NCBI GenBank assembly: GCA_050331575.1
Contig: JBHJGS010000041.1
Coordinates: 1 to 45,602 of the forward strand
DNA: 45,602 nt
DNA from: JBHJGS01 sp050331575
Lineage (GTDB): Bacteria > Pseudomonadota > Alphaproteobacteria > Sphingomonadales > Rhodothalassiaceae
Direction of reading: 5' to 3'
The notes under the pieces were generated by a model. The model worked only from the letters and a program-made list of their open reading frames with translations, was not told the DNA's origin and ran no database searches. Positions 1 through 8,074 of this stretch are shown here, in pieces. The position numbers and the translations under genes are program-made. Every line of letters begins with the position of its first letter. The stretch's first letter is position 1.

Positions 1-31
1 TTTCCTCCAGAAAGGACGGATCGAAACGCAT
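1..31 (-). CDS. dnaG: DNA primase DnaG, N-terminal fragment (partial)
   Basis: Only the first ten codons lie in the window; the gene runs off the left edge. Reading leftwards from the ATG at 31 gives MRFDPSFLEE. This resembles the start of alphaproteobacterial DnaG, where an M-R-F-x-P-x-F-L-[DE]-E pattern precedes the zinc-binding domain. The position downstream of yqeY on the same strand also fits, because yqeY-dnaG-rpoD is a common alphaproteobacterial order. DnaG makes the RNA primers for replication. No catalytic or zinc residues are visible here, so the call rests on the N-terminal pattern plus synteny. No clear Shine-Dalgarno sequence precedes the ATG. Confidence 0.65.
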   Translation of the reverse strand, partial: MRFDPSFLEE

Positions 32-44
32 AGTCAGAAGACTA

Positions 45-96
45 GAGCAACCTCCGACCGATTGGAATCGCGATACGATGCCAAACGGTCGGACAA
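45..96 (-). repeat. Palindromic intergenic repeat, copy A
   Basis: A roughly 52-bp block beginning TAGAGCAACCTCCGACCG is repeated with scattered changes at 35220-35272. TCCGACCGATTGG (55-67) pairs with CCAAACGGTCGGA (83-95) with one mismatch, around a 15-nt loop. The second copy keeps the fold through a wobble pair and a small bulge, which suggests selection on structure. The block ends 14 bp upstream of the dnaG start. It could be a REP-like element or a regulatory hairpin in the dnaG leader. Confidence 0.6.
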
Positions 97-130
97 GTTC
101 CTCGCCCCCGCCGAGAGCGTTGCCCGATCG

Positions 131-156
131 CATTGGCTCACGTTTGGTGAGCAATG
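131..156. repeat. Hairpin in the yqeY-dnaG gap
   Basis: CATTGGCTCAC (131-141) faces GTGAGCAATG (147-156) across a five-base loop, with a single bulged G. There is no T-run on either strand, so it is not a simple terminator. It is one of at least four stem-loops in the 309-bp stretch 32-340, which holds no convincing gene. Confidence 0.45.
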
Positions 157-195
157 AGGCCGGACGCAGCACTCTAACCCTATGAATCGGACAGT

Positions 196-245
196 CTTTT
201 CTGGGCCAAACCGACTCTCGATGTGAGTCGGTTTGATCGGAAAAG
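196..245. repeat. Long hairpin in the yqeY-dnaG gap
   Basis: CAAACCGACTC (207-217) and GAGTCGGTTTG (225-235) form a perfect 11-bp stem with a 7-nt loop. Beyond an internal loop of 4-5 nt on each side, CTTTTC (196-201) pairs with GAAAAG (240-245). The structure is equally stable on both strands and lacks a following T-run. It may be an mRNA processing or stability element between yqeY and dnaG, or a relic of a mobile palindrome. Confidence 0.5.
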
Positions 246-253
246 GCCCTAAA

Positions 254-282
254 GGGCGGGCGTCTGCCCATGCCGCCCGCCC
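254..282 (-). terminator. Possible terminator after yqeY
   Basis: GGGCGGGC (254-261) and GCCCGCCC (275-282) form an 8-bp all-GC stem about 60 bp past the yqeY stop. On the minus strand the stem is followed by TTTAGGGCCTTTT, a broken T-run. This fits weak or partial termination between yqeY and dnaG. Confidence 0.4.
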
Positions 283-340
283 ACCGGCCCGACGAAGCCG
301 ACCCGCCGTTGAAGACGACCCGAACGGGTCTCGATGAGGG

Positions 341-796
341 CTAGGACAATAAGGATTTGACTTGCTGAGAGGCCTTGGCGAAGTCCATCTGGCCGGCATA
401 GCGGTCCTTCAGGAGACCCATGCAGCGGCCGATATCCTTCAGCGACTCTGCCTGAGCCTCGGCCACCGCCTCCTGGCAGGCCGCGCGGATCTCCGACTCG
501 TCCAGCTGCTTGGGCAGAAAGCTCTCGATGACGGCGATTTCTTCGCGTTCCCGCTCGGCCAATTCACACCGGCCACCCTCCTCATAGGCACGGATGCTGT
601 CGCGGCGCTGCTTGATCATCTTGGTCAGGATCTCCGCAATGGCGGCATCATCCTCTGCCTCGGCAGTTCCATCGGCACGGGCAGCGATATCGCGATCCTT
701 CACCGCGGCCAGCACCAGGCGCAGTGTGGCAACCCGGGTCATATCCTTGGCACGCATAGCCTCTTTCAGACTGTCTTTCAGACGGTCACGCAGCAT
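341..796 (-). CDS. yqeY: GatB/YqeY domain protein
   Basis: This 151-aa protein is a full-length stand-alone YqeY, the family related to the C-terminal domain of GatB, the tRNA-dependent amidotransferase subunit. Visible features are the N-terminal helix MLRDRLKDSLKEAMRAKD, the central TKMIKQRRDSIRAYEEGGR segment, AEREREEIAVIESFLPKQL, and the C-terminal MGLLKDRYAGQMDFAKASQ, all typical of the family. The molecular role of free-standing YqeY is not settled; tRNA binding is the usual inference. A GGGA sequence precedes the ATG by about seven bases. It is divergent from carA and lies upstream of the probable dnaG. Confidence 0.93.
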   Translation of the reverse strand: MLRDRLKDSLKEAMRAKDMTRVATLRLVLAAVKDRDIAARADGTAEAEDDAAIAEILTKMIKQRRDSIRAYEEGGRCELAEREREEIAVIESFLPKQLDESEIRAACQEAVAEAQAESLKDIGRCMGLLKDRYAGQMDFAKASQQVKSLLS

Positions 797-958
797 GCTT
801 TTTCCCTTTTCTTGAAACGATTCTACCCCGGCACCCTAACGGATCACGCATCACCCGGCGCAGGCGGCGGACTCTAGCCACCTCAGCGCTCTGGCGCAAT
901 CGCGGCAAGTCCGGCTAACGTCTTGCAAAAGCTATGTAAAATTTTTGTTGATGATCGC

Positions 959-987
959 TTGACCGGATCGGGGCGAATTCCTAGTGT
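959..987 (+). promoter_or_regulatory. Candidate carA promoter
   Basis: TTGACC (959-964) is followed after 17 bp by TAGTGT (982-987), a sigma-70-like -35/-10 pair. It lies about 65 bp before the carA ATG in the divergent gap with yqeY. The -35 is near consensus and the -10 is weak. An AT-rich patch at 923-950 is a second possible promoter region. Confidence 0.4.
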
Positions 988-1014
988 CCCGCGGATTTGC
1001 CCGGCCGGGCGCCG

Positions 1015-1031
1015 TATCACGGTATGTGATA
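1015..1031 (+). promoter_or_regulatory. Inverted repeat in the carA leader
   Basis: TATCAC-N5-GTGATA lies 19 bp before the carA ATG, just in front of the GGGAG ribosome binding site. It is preceded by the perfect palindrome GCCCGGCCGGGC (999-1010). Either could be an operator or a leader hairpin affecting carA expression. No known binding motif was recognised. Confidence 0.35.
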
Positions 1032-1050
1032 TCTCCGGGAGCGACCTGCA

Positions 1051-2202
1051 ATGCCAGAGCCTGCGTTTCTGCCTGCCGACACCACGGCGGTGCTGGTGCT
1101 GTCGGACGGCTCGGTGTACGCAGGCCAGGGCGCGGGCGCTGTCGGCGACGCGGTGGGCGAACTGGTCTTCAACACCGCGATGACCGGCTATCAGGAAATC
1201 CTCTCCGATCCGTCCTACGCCCAACAGATCCTGACCTTCACCTTTCCCCATATCGGCAATGTCGGCTGCAATGGCGAGGATAATGAGGCTGAACGCGCCT
1301 TGGCGCTGGGGTTTGTGGCCCGCGAGCCGATCTCCGAGCCAAGCAATTGGCGCGCGGACCAAAGCCTGGGCGACTGGGCGCGGGAGCGGGGCCTAATCGG
1401 CCTGACCGGGGTCGATACGCGCGCGCTAACCCGGACCATCCGCCGCCTGAACGCGCCCGCGGCCGCCATCGCCCATGATCCCGACGGCCGTTTTGACTTG
1501 CCGGCGCTGCGACAAAAAGCGCAGGACTGGCCGGGGCTGAAGGGCATGGACCTGGCGGTCGGGGCCGGCGGGCAACGCGGCTATGACTGGACCCAAGGCG
1601 GCTGGGTGCGCGCCACCGGCTATGGCAAGGGCGGCGGGGCCGGGCCGAAGCTGGTGGTGGTGGACTATGGCACGAAGCACACGATCTTGCGCAGTCTGAC
1701 CCATGCCGGCGCCCGGGTGACGGTCGTTCCGGCACGCACTCCCGCAGACGAGATCCTGGCGCTGAGCCCGGACGGAGTGGTGCTGTCCAACGGCCCGGGC
1801 GACCCGGCGGCCACGGCAGACACGGCCGTGCCGCAGATCCGCAAGCTGATCAAGGCCGGCACGCCGCTTTACGGCATCTGCTTGGGCCACCAGCTGCTTG
1901 CCCTGGCGCTGGGCGGGCGCACCGTGAAGATGACCCACGGCCATCACGGCGCCAATCATCCGGTGAAGGATCTGAAAACCGGCAAGGTTGAGATCGTGTC
2001 GATGAACCACGGCTTCGCGGTCGATGCGGACAGCCTGCCGGCCGATGTTGCGGTGTCGCAGATCTCCTTGTTTGACGGCACGGTGTGCGCGATCGAGGCG
2101 TCCGGGCGCAAGATCCTGTCGGTCCAGCAGCATCCCGAGGCCTCCCCCGGTCCGCAGGACAGCCTGGCCCTGTTCGGCCGCTTCCTGGAGATGCTGGGGT
2201 GA
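1051..2202 (+). CDS. carA: Carbamoyl-phosphate synthase small (glutaminase) subunit
   Basis: CarA hydrolyses glutamine and passes ammonia to CarB, which makes carbamoyl phosphate for pyrimidine and arginine synthesis. The 383-aa product has the usual length. The N-terminal CarA domain (about 10-145) contains VFNTAMTGYQEILSDPSYA. The C-terminal class I glutamine amidotransferase domain (about 195-380) has PGDP, the nucleophile elbow YGICLGHQLLALALGG with its Cys, and the catalytic HPEASPGP near the end. A GGGAG site precedes the ATG. carB follows on the same strand after a 133-bp gap holding a palindromic element. Confidence 0.98.
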   Translation: MPEPAFLPADTTAVLVLSDGSVYAGQGAGAVGDAVGELVFNTAMTGYQEILSDPSYAQQILTFTFPHIGNVGCNGEDNEAERALALGFVAREPISEPSNWRADQSLGDWARERGLIGLTGVDTRALTRTIRRLNAPAAAIAHDPDGRFDLPALRQKAQDWPGLKGMDLAVGAGGQRGYDWTQGGWVRATGYGKGGGAGPKLVVVDYGTKHTILRSLTHAGARVTVVPARTPADEILALSPDGVVLSNGPGDPAATADTAVPQIRKLIKAGTPLYGICLGHQLLALALGGRTVKMTHGHHGANHPVKDLKTGKVEIVSMNHGFAVDADSLPADVAVSQISLFDGTVCAIEASGRKILSVQQHPEASPGPQDSLALFGRFLEMLG

Positions 2203-2224
2203 GCTCGACCACCACCCTTCACGC

Positions 2225-2298
2225 CCCCTCACCCCAACCCCTCTCCCACACAGGGGAGAGGGGTTCTTTTTCCTCTCTCCTTTCGTGTGGGCGAGGGG
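2225..2298. repeat. Nested palindromic element between carA and carB
   Basis: An outer pair, CCCCTCACCC (2225-2234) and GGGCGAGGGG (2289-2298), has one mismatch. It encloses a perfect 12-bp inner stem, AACCCCTCTCCC (2236-2247) with GGGAGAGGGGTT (2254-2265), followed by CTTTTTCC. The CCCCTCACCCC-AACCCCTCTCCC wording is typical of short palindromic intergenic repeats in many proteobacterial genomes. Alone, the inner hairpin plus T-run would look like a terminator. Its place between two genes of one enzyme suggests an inserted mobile palindrome or an attenuating element. Confidence 0.65.
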
Positions 2299-2335
2299 CT
2301 TGACGCTTTGACTGCTTGATCGGGAAGCCGCCGCC

Positions 2336-5300
2336 ATGCCCAGACGCACCGACCTTTCCTCCATCTGCATCATCGGCGCGGGCCCGATTGTGATCGGGCA
2401 GGCGTGTGAGTTCGATTATTCCGGGACCCAGGCGGTCAAGGCGCTGAAGGCGGAGGGGTATCGGATCATTCTGGTCAATTCCAACCCCGCCACGATCATG
2501 ACCGATCCAGAACTGGCCGACGCCACCTATGTTGAGCCGATCACGCCGGAAATGGTCGCCAAGGTGCTGGAAAAGGAGCGGCCCGATGCGCTGTTGCCGA
2601 CCATGGGCGGCCAGACCGCGCTGAATGTGGCGCTGGCGCTGGCCGAGGACGGCACCCTAGAGCGGCTGGGCGTGGAGATGATCGGCGCCAATCGCGCGGC
2701 GATCGAAAAGGCGGAGGACCGGCAGAAATTCCGCAACGCCATGGACCAGATCGGCCTGGAAAGCCCGCGCTCGGTGCTGGCGACCTCGCTGGACGAGGCC
2801 TTGGCCGCCCTGGAGACCACGGGCCTGCCGGCGATTATCCGGCCCAGCTTTACGCTGGGCGGCACCGGCGGCGGCATCGCCTATAACCGGCAGGAATTCG
2901 AGGAGATCGCCCGGCGCGGGCTGGATGCCTCACCGGCCAATCAGATCCTGGTCGAGGAATCCGTGCTCGGCTGGAAGGAATATGAGATGGAGGTGGTGCG
3001 CGATCGCAACGACAATTGCATCATCGTCTGCTCGATCGAGAATGTCGACCCGATGGGCGTCCACACCGGCGACAGCATCACCGTGGCACCGGCGCTGACC
3101 CTGACGGATAAAGAATATCAGATCATGCGCAACGCCTCCATCGCGGTCTTGCGCGAGATCGGCGTGGAGACCGGCGGCTCCAACGTACAGTTCGCGGTCA
3201 ATCCCGCCGATGGCCGGCTCGTCGTCATCGAGATGAATCCGCGGGTTTCGCGGTCCTCCGCGCTGGCGTCCAAGGCCACGGGCTTTCCCATCGCCAAGAT
3301 CGCCGCGAAGCTGGCGGTGGGCTACACCCTCGACGAACTGGACAATGACATCACCGGGGTGACGCCGGCGTCATTTGAGCCGACGATCGATTATGTCGTC
3401 ACCAAGGTGCCGCGCTTCACCTTTGAGAAATTCGCCGGCACCGACCCGCACCTGACCACCTCGATGAAATCGGTGGGCGAGGCCATGGCGATCGGCCGGT
3501 CCTTCCCGGAAAGCCTGCAAAAGGCCCTGCGCTCCATGGAGACCGGCCTGGCCGGGCTGGATGAGGTGGCGATCGAGGGCTATTCCGGCCCCGAGGGCGA
3601 CCCCGCCGCCCTGATCGCCGCGATCACCCAGCCGACGCCGGAGCGGTTGTTGATGATCGCGCAGGCCATGCGCGAGGGGCTGGATATCGAGCTGATCCAG
3701 TCGGTCACCCGCTATGACCCCTGGTTCCTGGGCCAGATCGAACGCATCGTCGATGCCGAACGGGCGGTGCGCGAACACGGTTTGCCGGACCAGGCGGAGG
3801 ACCTCCGGGCGCTGAAGATGCTGGGCTTTTCCGACGCCCGATTGGGTCAGCTGGCGGCCATGGACGAGGCGCTGGTGCGCGCCAGGCGCCATGCCATGCA
3901 GGTGCGGCCCAGCTTCAAACGCATCGACACCTGTGCCGCGGAATTCGACGCGCGCACGCCCTATCTCTACGCCGCCTATGACTATCCCAGCTACACCGTT
4001 TCCGGCGAGGTTGTGGCCCCGGAAGACGAGGCCGGTGTCAGCGAGCGCGACAAGATCGTCATCCTGGGCGGCGGCCCGAACCGCATCGGTCAGGGCATCG
4101 AGTTCGATTATTGCTGCTGTCATGCCTGTTTCGCGCTCAGCGACGCGGGCTTTGAGACCATCATGATCAATTGCAATCCGGAGACGGTGTCGACCGACTA
4201 TGACACCTCCGACCGGCTGTATTTCGAGCCGCTGACGACGGAGGATGTGCTGGAGGTGCTGGCAGCAGAGCAGGCGCGCGGCAGCTTGAAGGGGGTGATC
4301 GTGCAGTTCGGCGGCCAGACGCCGTTGAAGCTGGCCAAGGCGTTGGAGGCGGCGGGCATCCCCATTCTCGGCACCTCGGTGGATGCCATCGACCGGGCCG
4401 AGGACCGCGACCGCTTTCAGGCGCTGATCCATGAGTTGGGGTTGCGCCAGCCACCCAACGGCATCGCCCGCTCCGTCGCCGAGGCGGTGTCGATCGCCGA
4501 GCATATCGGCTATCCGGTGCTGATCCGGCCCTCTTATGTTCTGGGCGGCCGCGCCATGGAAATCGTTCACGATCGCGCCGATCTTGAGCGCTATATGACG
4601 ACGGCCGTGAAGGTCTCCGGCGACAGCCCGGTTCTGATCGACGGCTTCTTGAACGACGCCATCGAGGTGGATGTCGACGCGCTGGCCGACGGCCACGACG
4701 TGTATCTGGCGGGCATTCTGGAGCATATCGAAGAAGCCGGCATCCATTCCGGAGACAGCGCCTGCTCTTTGCCGCCCTATACGCTCAGCGACGAGGTGCT
4801 GGGCGAGATTGAGCAGCAGACCCGCGCCTTGGCCCTGGCCCTGGGCGTGAAGGGGCTGATGAATGTGCAGTTTGCCCTGAAGGATGGCCAGGTGCATCTG
4901 ATCGAGGTCAATCCGCGTGCCTCGCGCACGGTGCCGTTCGTCGCCAAGGCCAATGGTCAGGCGCTGGCCAAAATCGCCGCGCGGGTCATGGCCGGCGCGG
5001 CGTTGGCCGAGTTCGGGCTGGAACGGCGGCGCAACGCCCATGTCGCGGTGAAGGAGGCGGTGTTCCCGTTCGCCCGCTTCCCCGGCGTGGATGTGCTGCT
5101 GGGCCCGGAAATGAAATCGACCGGCGAGGTCATGGGCCTGGACCGGGATTTCGAGCGCGCCTTCCTGAAAAGCCAGATGGCCGCGGGCACCGTGCTGCCG
5201 AAACAAGGCGAGGTGTTCATTTCGGTCAAGGAGACCGACAAGGCCGGTGCGGTGCCGTTGGCGCGCCAGCTCATCGAGATGGGCTACTCCATCGTCGCCA

Positions 5301-5596
5301 CCGCCGGAACCGCGCGCTTTTTCAGCGACCGCGGCGTGCAAGTGACCCCGGTCAACAAGGTCGCGGAGGGCCGCCCGCACATCATTGATCGGCTGAAGAA
5401 TGGCGAGGTCGATCTGATGTTCAACACCACCGAAGGCAAGCAGTCGATCGACGACAGCTTCGAGCTGCGCCGCACGGCGCTGACCATGGGCATTCCCTAT
5501 TACACCACTTTGGCCGAGGCGCGAGTGGCGGTGAAGGCCATGCAGGTGCTGCGCACCGGCCAATTGGACGTGGCACCGCTGCAGGCCTATACCTGA
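2336..5596 (+). CDS. carB: Carbamoyl-phosphate synthase large subunit
   Basis: The 1086-aa product is full length. CarB binds two ATP and condenses bicarbonate, ammonia and phosphate into carbamoyl phosphate. Two homologous ATP-grasp halves are visible. The first has IGAGPIVIGQACEFDYSG and IIRPSFTLGGTGGGIAYN; the second has ILGGGPNRIGQGIEFDYCC and VLIRPSYVLGGRAMEIV. The metal-binding IEMNPRVSRSSALASKATG and IEVNPRASRTVPFVAKANG occur once each. The C-terminal MGS-like allosteric domain (about 940-1070) includes SIVATAGTARFFSDRGV and DLMFNTTEGKQSIDDSF. No greA follows, although carAB-greA is common in related genomes. Confidence 0.98.
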   Translation: MPRRTDLSSICIIGAGPIVIGQACEFDYSGTQAVKALKAEGYRIILVNSNPATIMTDPELADATYVEPITPEMVAKVLEKERPDALLPTMGGQTALNVALALAEDGTLERLGVEMIGANRAAIEKAEDRQKFRNAMDQIGLESPRSVLATSLDEALAALETTGLPAIIRPSFTLGGTGGGIAYNRQEFEEIARRGLDASPANQILVEESVLGWKEYEMEVVRDRNDNCIIVCSIENVDPMGVHTGDSITVAPALTLTDKEYQIMRNASIAVLREIGVETGGSNVQFAVNPADGRLVVIEMNPRVSRSSALASKATGFPIAKIAAKLAVGYTLDELDNDITGVTPASFEPTIDYVVTKVPRFTFEKFAGTDPHLTTSMKSVGEAMAIGRSFPESLQKALRSMETGLAGLDEVAIEGYSGPEGDPAALIAAITQPTPERLLMIAQAMREGLDIELIQSVTRYDPWFLGQIERIVDAERAVREHGLPDQAEDLRALKMLGFSDARLGQLAAMDEALVRARRHAMQVRPSFKRIDTCAAEFDARTPYLYAAYDYPSYTVSGEVVAPEDEAGVSERDKIVILGGGPNRIGQGIEFDYCCCHACFALSDAGFETIMINCNPETVSTDYDTSDRLYFEPLTTEDVLEVLAAEQARGSLKGVIVQFGGQTPLKLAKALEAAGIPILGTSVDAIDRAEDRDRFQALIHELGLRQPPNGIARSVAEAVSIAEHIGYPVLIRPSYVLGGRAMEIVHDRADLERYMTTAVKVSGDSPVLIDGFLNDAIEVDVDALADGHDVYLAGILEHIEEAGIHSGDSACSLPPYTLSDEVLGEIEQQTRALALALGVKGLMNVQFALKDGQVHLIEVNPRASRTVPFVAKANGQALAKIAARVMAGAALAEFGLERRRNAHVAVKEAVFPFARFPGVDVLLGPEMKSTGEVMGLDRDFERAFLKSQMAAGTVLPKQGEVFISVKETDKAGAVPLARQLIEMGYSIVATAGTARFFSDRGVQVTPVNKVAEGRPHIIDRLKNGEVDLMFNTTEGKQSIDDSFELRRTALTMGIPYYTTLAEARVAVKAMQVLRTGQLDVAPLQAYT

Positions 5597-5695
5597 CCGC
5601 ATCCGTGTGTTTTCCACAGAACCCAGTCCCGGGTGCGGCGTTCGTCTGTGACCGGGGCAGCGTCTCCGGCGTTTCCGCCACATGAGGCACGCGCC

Positions 5696-5989
5696 ATGAC
5701 CAACCCACGCCAACGCGCGGATCTCGGCGCCATGATGCTGGATCCGAACCGCTATTTCGACAGCCCGCAAGCGGTGGTCGAAGACATGCATCTCAGCCGC
5801 ACCGAAAAGCTTTCGATCCTGCGCGTAATGGAAGTGGATGCACGCGAACTGCAGGTCGCAACGGAGGAGAATATGCCGGGCGACACCGCCATGCCGGCGC
5901 TGGCCGATATTCTCGATGCGATCCGCCAGGTCGCCCCCGACGCCGCTGAGCAGACGGCGCGGGATAGCGGCGGCGCCATGAAACACTGA
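5696..5989 (+). CDS. Small conserved-looking hypothetical protein
   Basis: A 97-aa soluble protein. The start at 5696 is preferred over an in-frame ATG at 5633 because GAGG lies about eight bases before it and the extra N-terminus looks like translated leader. The sequence contains DPNRYFDSPQAVVEDMHLSR, then TEKLSILRVMEVDARELQVA and TEENM. This resembles a small alphaproteobacterial family of unknown function with a D-A-R-E-L-Q-V-A-x-E-E-N-M core. There is no membrane segment or signal peptide. It follows carB by 99 bp on the same strand and may be cotranscribed. I assign no function. Confidence 0.75.
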   Translation: MTNPRQRADLGAMMLDPNRYFDSPQAVVEDMHLSRTEKLSILRVMEVDARELQVATEENMPGDTAMPALADILDAIRQVAPDAAEQTARDSGGAMKH

Positions 5990-6021
5990 CCGCGCCCGCA
6001 ACCGTTTGCGCGGCCACCGCC

Positions 6022-6597
6022 TTACGGTTTCTCCGCCTCATAGTAATGCGAGCCGCCCTCATCGCTGTGGCTCGCCAACAGCCGCAATCCCGCATCGCTG
6101 AGCAGGCGGCGATAGGCCGCCTCGCCCAGGGAGGTGGATACGCTGCCGCTCAGCCGATCGGTCCAGGTGCCGACCTGACGGGGCGCGGACAAAAGCAGGC
6201 GGCCGGCCGGCTTCAGCGCGGCTGAGAAGCGCGTGATCAGCAGGCGCTGGCGATCCGCCGGCAGCAGGAAGATCAGGCCGATCGCCAGGATCGCGTCGAA
6301 CCGCCGGTCGAAGAAGCGGCTGTGTTCGGCCGGTTCGCACGCCACCGGCACATTGGCGAACTGCTGCTTGAACGCGGCCACCATGGCGGGCGAGGCATCA
6401 ATGGCCCACACCGACAAGCCCGCCTCGATCAAGGCCGCCGTCATCGGCTCGCCAAAGCCGCAGCCGACATCGACGACACAGCCGCCGGACGGCAGGCTGG
6501 CCGCCCAGCGCTGCACCAGCGCGCGCCCGGTGTCGCTGCGTGCCGCCATAAACTCCGCAGCGATGGCGTCATAGCCGTTCGACGGATCTTCACGCAT
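6022..6597 (-). CDS. Class I SAM-dependent methyltransferase
   Basis: The SAM-binding motif I is VVDVGCGFGEPMTAALIEAG, followed by the motif II acidic residue in WAIDASPAMVAAF and a motif-IV-like FDAILAIGLIFLL. The fold is a class I Rossmann methyltransferase of about 191 aa; the substrate cannot be read from the sequence. The start at 6597 gives the usual short N-terminus ahead of YDAIAAEFMAAR. An in-frame ATG at 6645 would add 16 residues and cannot be excluded. Its stop faces the small ORF ending at 5989, so the two converge. Confidence 0.85.
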   Translation of the reverse strand: MREDPSNGYDAIAAEFMAARSDTGRALVQRWAASLPSGGCVVDVGCGFGEPMTAALIEAGLSVWAIDASPAMVAAFKQQFANVPVACEPAEHSRFFDRRFDAILAIGLIFLLPADRQRLLITRFSAALKPAGRLLLSAPRQVGTWTDRLSGSVSTSLGEAAYRRLLSDAGLRLLASHSDEGGSHYYEAEKP

Positions 6598-6833
6598 AGC
6601 CGCTGCAATTCCTGGCGCGCCATGGTCCACTCTTGGATTGCCCATTCGAAACCCGATCGACGGCTTTATAACGGCTAAGGAACGAATGGCCGTGAGGGCG
6701 ATCCCGGCGGCATTTATGCCGGCGCGGAACCGGGCTGCGCAAGCCGACGTTCAGATCAAGTTGCTGGCACCATAGAAGGCGGCTCAAGACAGACCCGGCG
6801 GCGCAGTCGCTTGCCTTTAGGAGGATTTCAGCT

Positions 6834-7076
6834 ATGAAAGCGTTGAATGTTTTGGCCCAGATTTTACTGATCATCGGTGGCCTGAATTGGGGCCTTGTCG
6901 GCGTCTTTCAGTTTAACTTGGTCGCAGCAATCTTTGGCGGGTCTGACGCAGCGTTCGCGCGCATCATTTACACCCTGGTGGGCCTGGCAGCCGTTTATGG
7001 GATCTATTTGTTGCGCCCGGTCAGTGAAGATAAGGAAGCCACCCACACCGCCCGCACCGGCGCCCCCCGCCGCTAA
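6834..7076 (+). CDS. DUF378 family inner-membrane protein
   Basis: An 80-aa protein with two predicted membrane helices. The first holds the family signature ILLIIGGLNWGLVGVFQFNL and the second is ARIIYTLVGLAAVYGIYLL. A short hydrophilic tail follows. This is the DUF378 (YuzA-like) family, of unknown function. A perfect AGGAGG lies nine bases before the ATG. It is a single gene: the upstream neighbour is divergent and the downstream one convergent. Confidence 0.92.
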   Translation: MKALNVLAQILLIIGGLNWGLVGVFQFNLVAAIFGGSDAAFARIIYTLVGLAAVYGIYLLRPVSEDKEATHTARTGAPRR

Positions 7077-7156
7077 CGGCGCACGCCCGGGAGCGTCGTG
7101 CACTCCGAAGGCTTGGGGAGGCGCGTCGGCTCCTCCCGGCCTAAGGGGCTGGTGGG

Positions 7157-8065
7157 TCAGGGTGCTGCGGCCCCGGTACACGGCGCCGCGCCACGGGCGG
7201 CCGCCTGCAGGGCTGCCCGCACAGCCATCGGCCGGTCCGTCGCGATGACATGCAGACCAGGCGCGGCCAAGGCAACGTAGCGCGAGTCCTCCCCAGACTG
7301 TTCAATGCGCGCGTCGAACGAGTCCGGCCCGCCCAGCGTGCCGAAGCTGACGCGAAAGCCGGCTCTATCCAGTGCCTCGATCAAGGCCGGATCATGCTGC
7401 CGTGTCCCTGTCCAGGCGATCGTCCGTGCCGGATCAAAGCCGTCTTGGACCAGCGTGTCCGCCGCCTGCGCATTGTCCACTGAGACCGACATCATCGCCC
7501 AGGGGGCAGCGGCCGCCCAGCTGCGTGCCCGCGCGGGACGGCCGGCGATCAACAAAACCCGATCCTGCGCCGCCTCCGCCTCAACCAGCCGAAACATCCG
7601 GCCGACATCGACACCGCGCTTGACGTCCAGCTTCAAGATGGCGCCGGTTCGGCCTGCCCAGCGCAGCGCCTGCTTCAAGGAAGGCGGGTGAAACGCGGTG
7701 ACGGTTCCGCCGGCGTCTTTCAAATAGAGCCGCTGGATGTGCGCCCAATCCACCGCATCGACCGAGCCTGAGCCGGTGGTGGTGCGGTCCAGCGTGCTGT
7801 CATGCATCAAGAACAGCACGCCGTCGCGCAATTGCGCGACATCGACTTCCAAATAAACGATGCCAGCGTCAACGCTGCGCTGGAAGGTTTCGAGGGCGTT
7901 TTCCGGAAAGCCAGGTGCGGGGCCGCCACGATGGGCACTCACCATGGTCAGATCACGCTGGTCAAGACAGGCCAGGAGAGCTTGCAGATCCTCCGCAGCG
8001 CTGGCGGACGGTGCACCCGCCGCAAGCGCGCTGATCAAGGCTAAGGGCCGCGCGAAAGCAAGCAT
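7157..8065 (-). CDS. Glycerophosphodiester phosphodiesterase family protein
   Basis: A 302-aa exported protein. Residues 1-24 form a signal peptide ending ASA-A. The GDPD barrel has the family landmarks VSAHRGGPAPGFPENALETF, the metal-binding YLEVDVAQLRDGVLFLMHD and the catalytic histidine in that MHD. Related enzymes cleave glycerophosphodiesters to glycerol-3-phosphate and an alcohol; the periplasmic location suggests lipid-headgroup salvage or turnover. It starts 9 bp after the stop of the LysM/TPR lipoprotein gene, so the two are almost certainly one operon. The C-terminus (MAVRAALQAAARG) is Ala-rich. Confidence 0.9.
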   Translation of the reverse strand: MLAFARPLALISALAAGAPSASAAEDLQALLACLDQRDLTMVSAHRGGPAPGFPENALETFQRSVDAGIVYLEVDVAQLRDGVLFLMHDSTLDRTTTGSGSVDAVDWAHIQRLYLKDAGGTVTAFHPPSLKQALRWAGRTGAILKLDVKRGVDVGRMFRLVEAEAAQDRVLLIAGRPARARSWAAAAPWAMMSVSVDNAQAADTLVQDGFDPARTIAWTGTRQHDPALIEALDRAGFRVSFGTLGGPDSFDARIEQSGEDSRYVALAAPGLHVIATDRPMAVRAALQAAARGAAPCTGAAAP

Positions 8066-8074
8066 GATCGGACC

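Noticed and set aside
3371..6001. 876-codon open frame antisense to carB
   Set aside because: It mirrors carB codon bias in a high-GC gene, has low-complexity His/Arg/Gln-rich sequence and no domain; carB is certain.
7105..7140. GGGAGG/CCTCCC hairpin between convergent DUF378 and GDPD genes as a terminator
   Set aside because: Only six base pairs, a long loop and no T-run on either strand.
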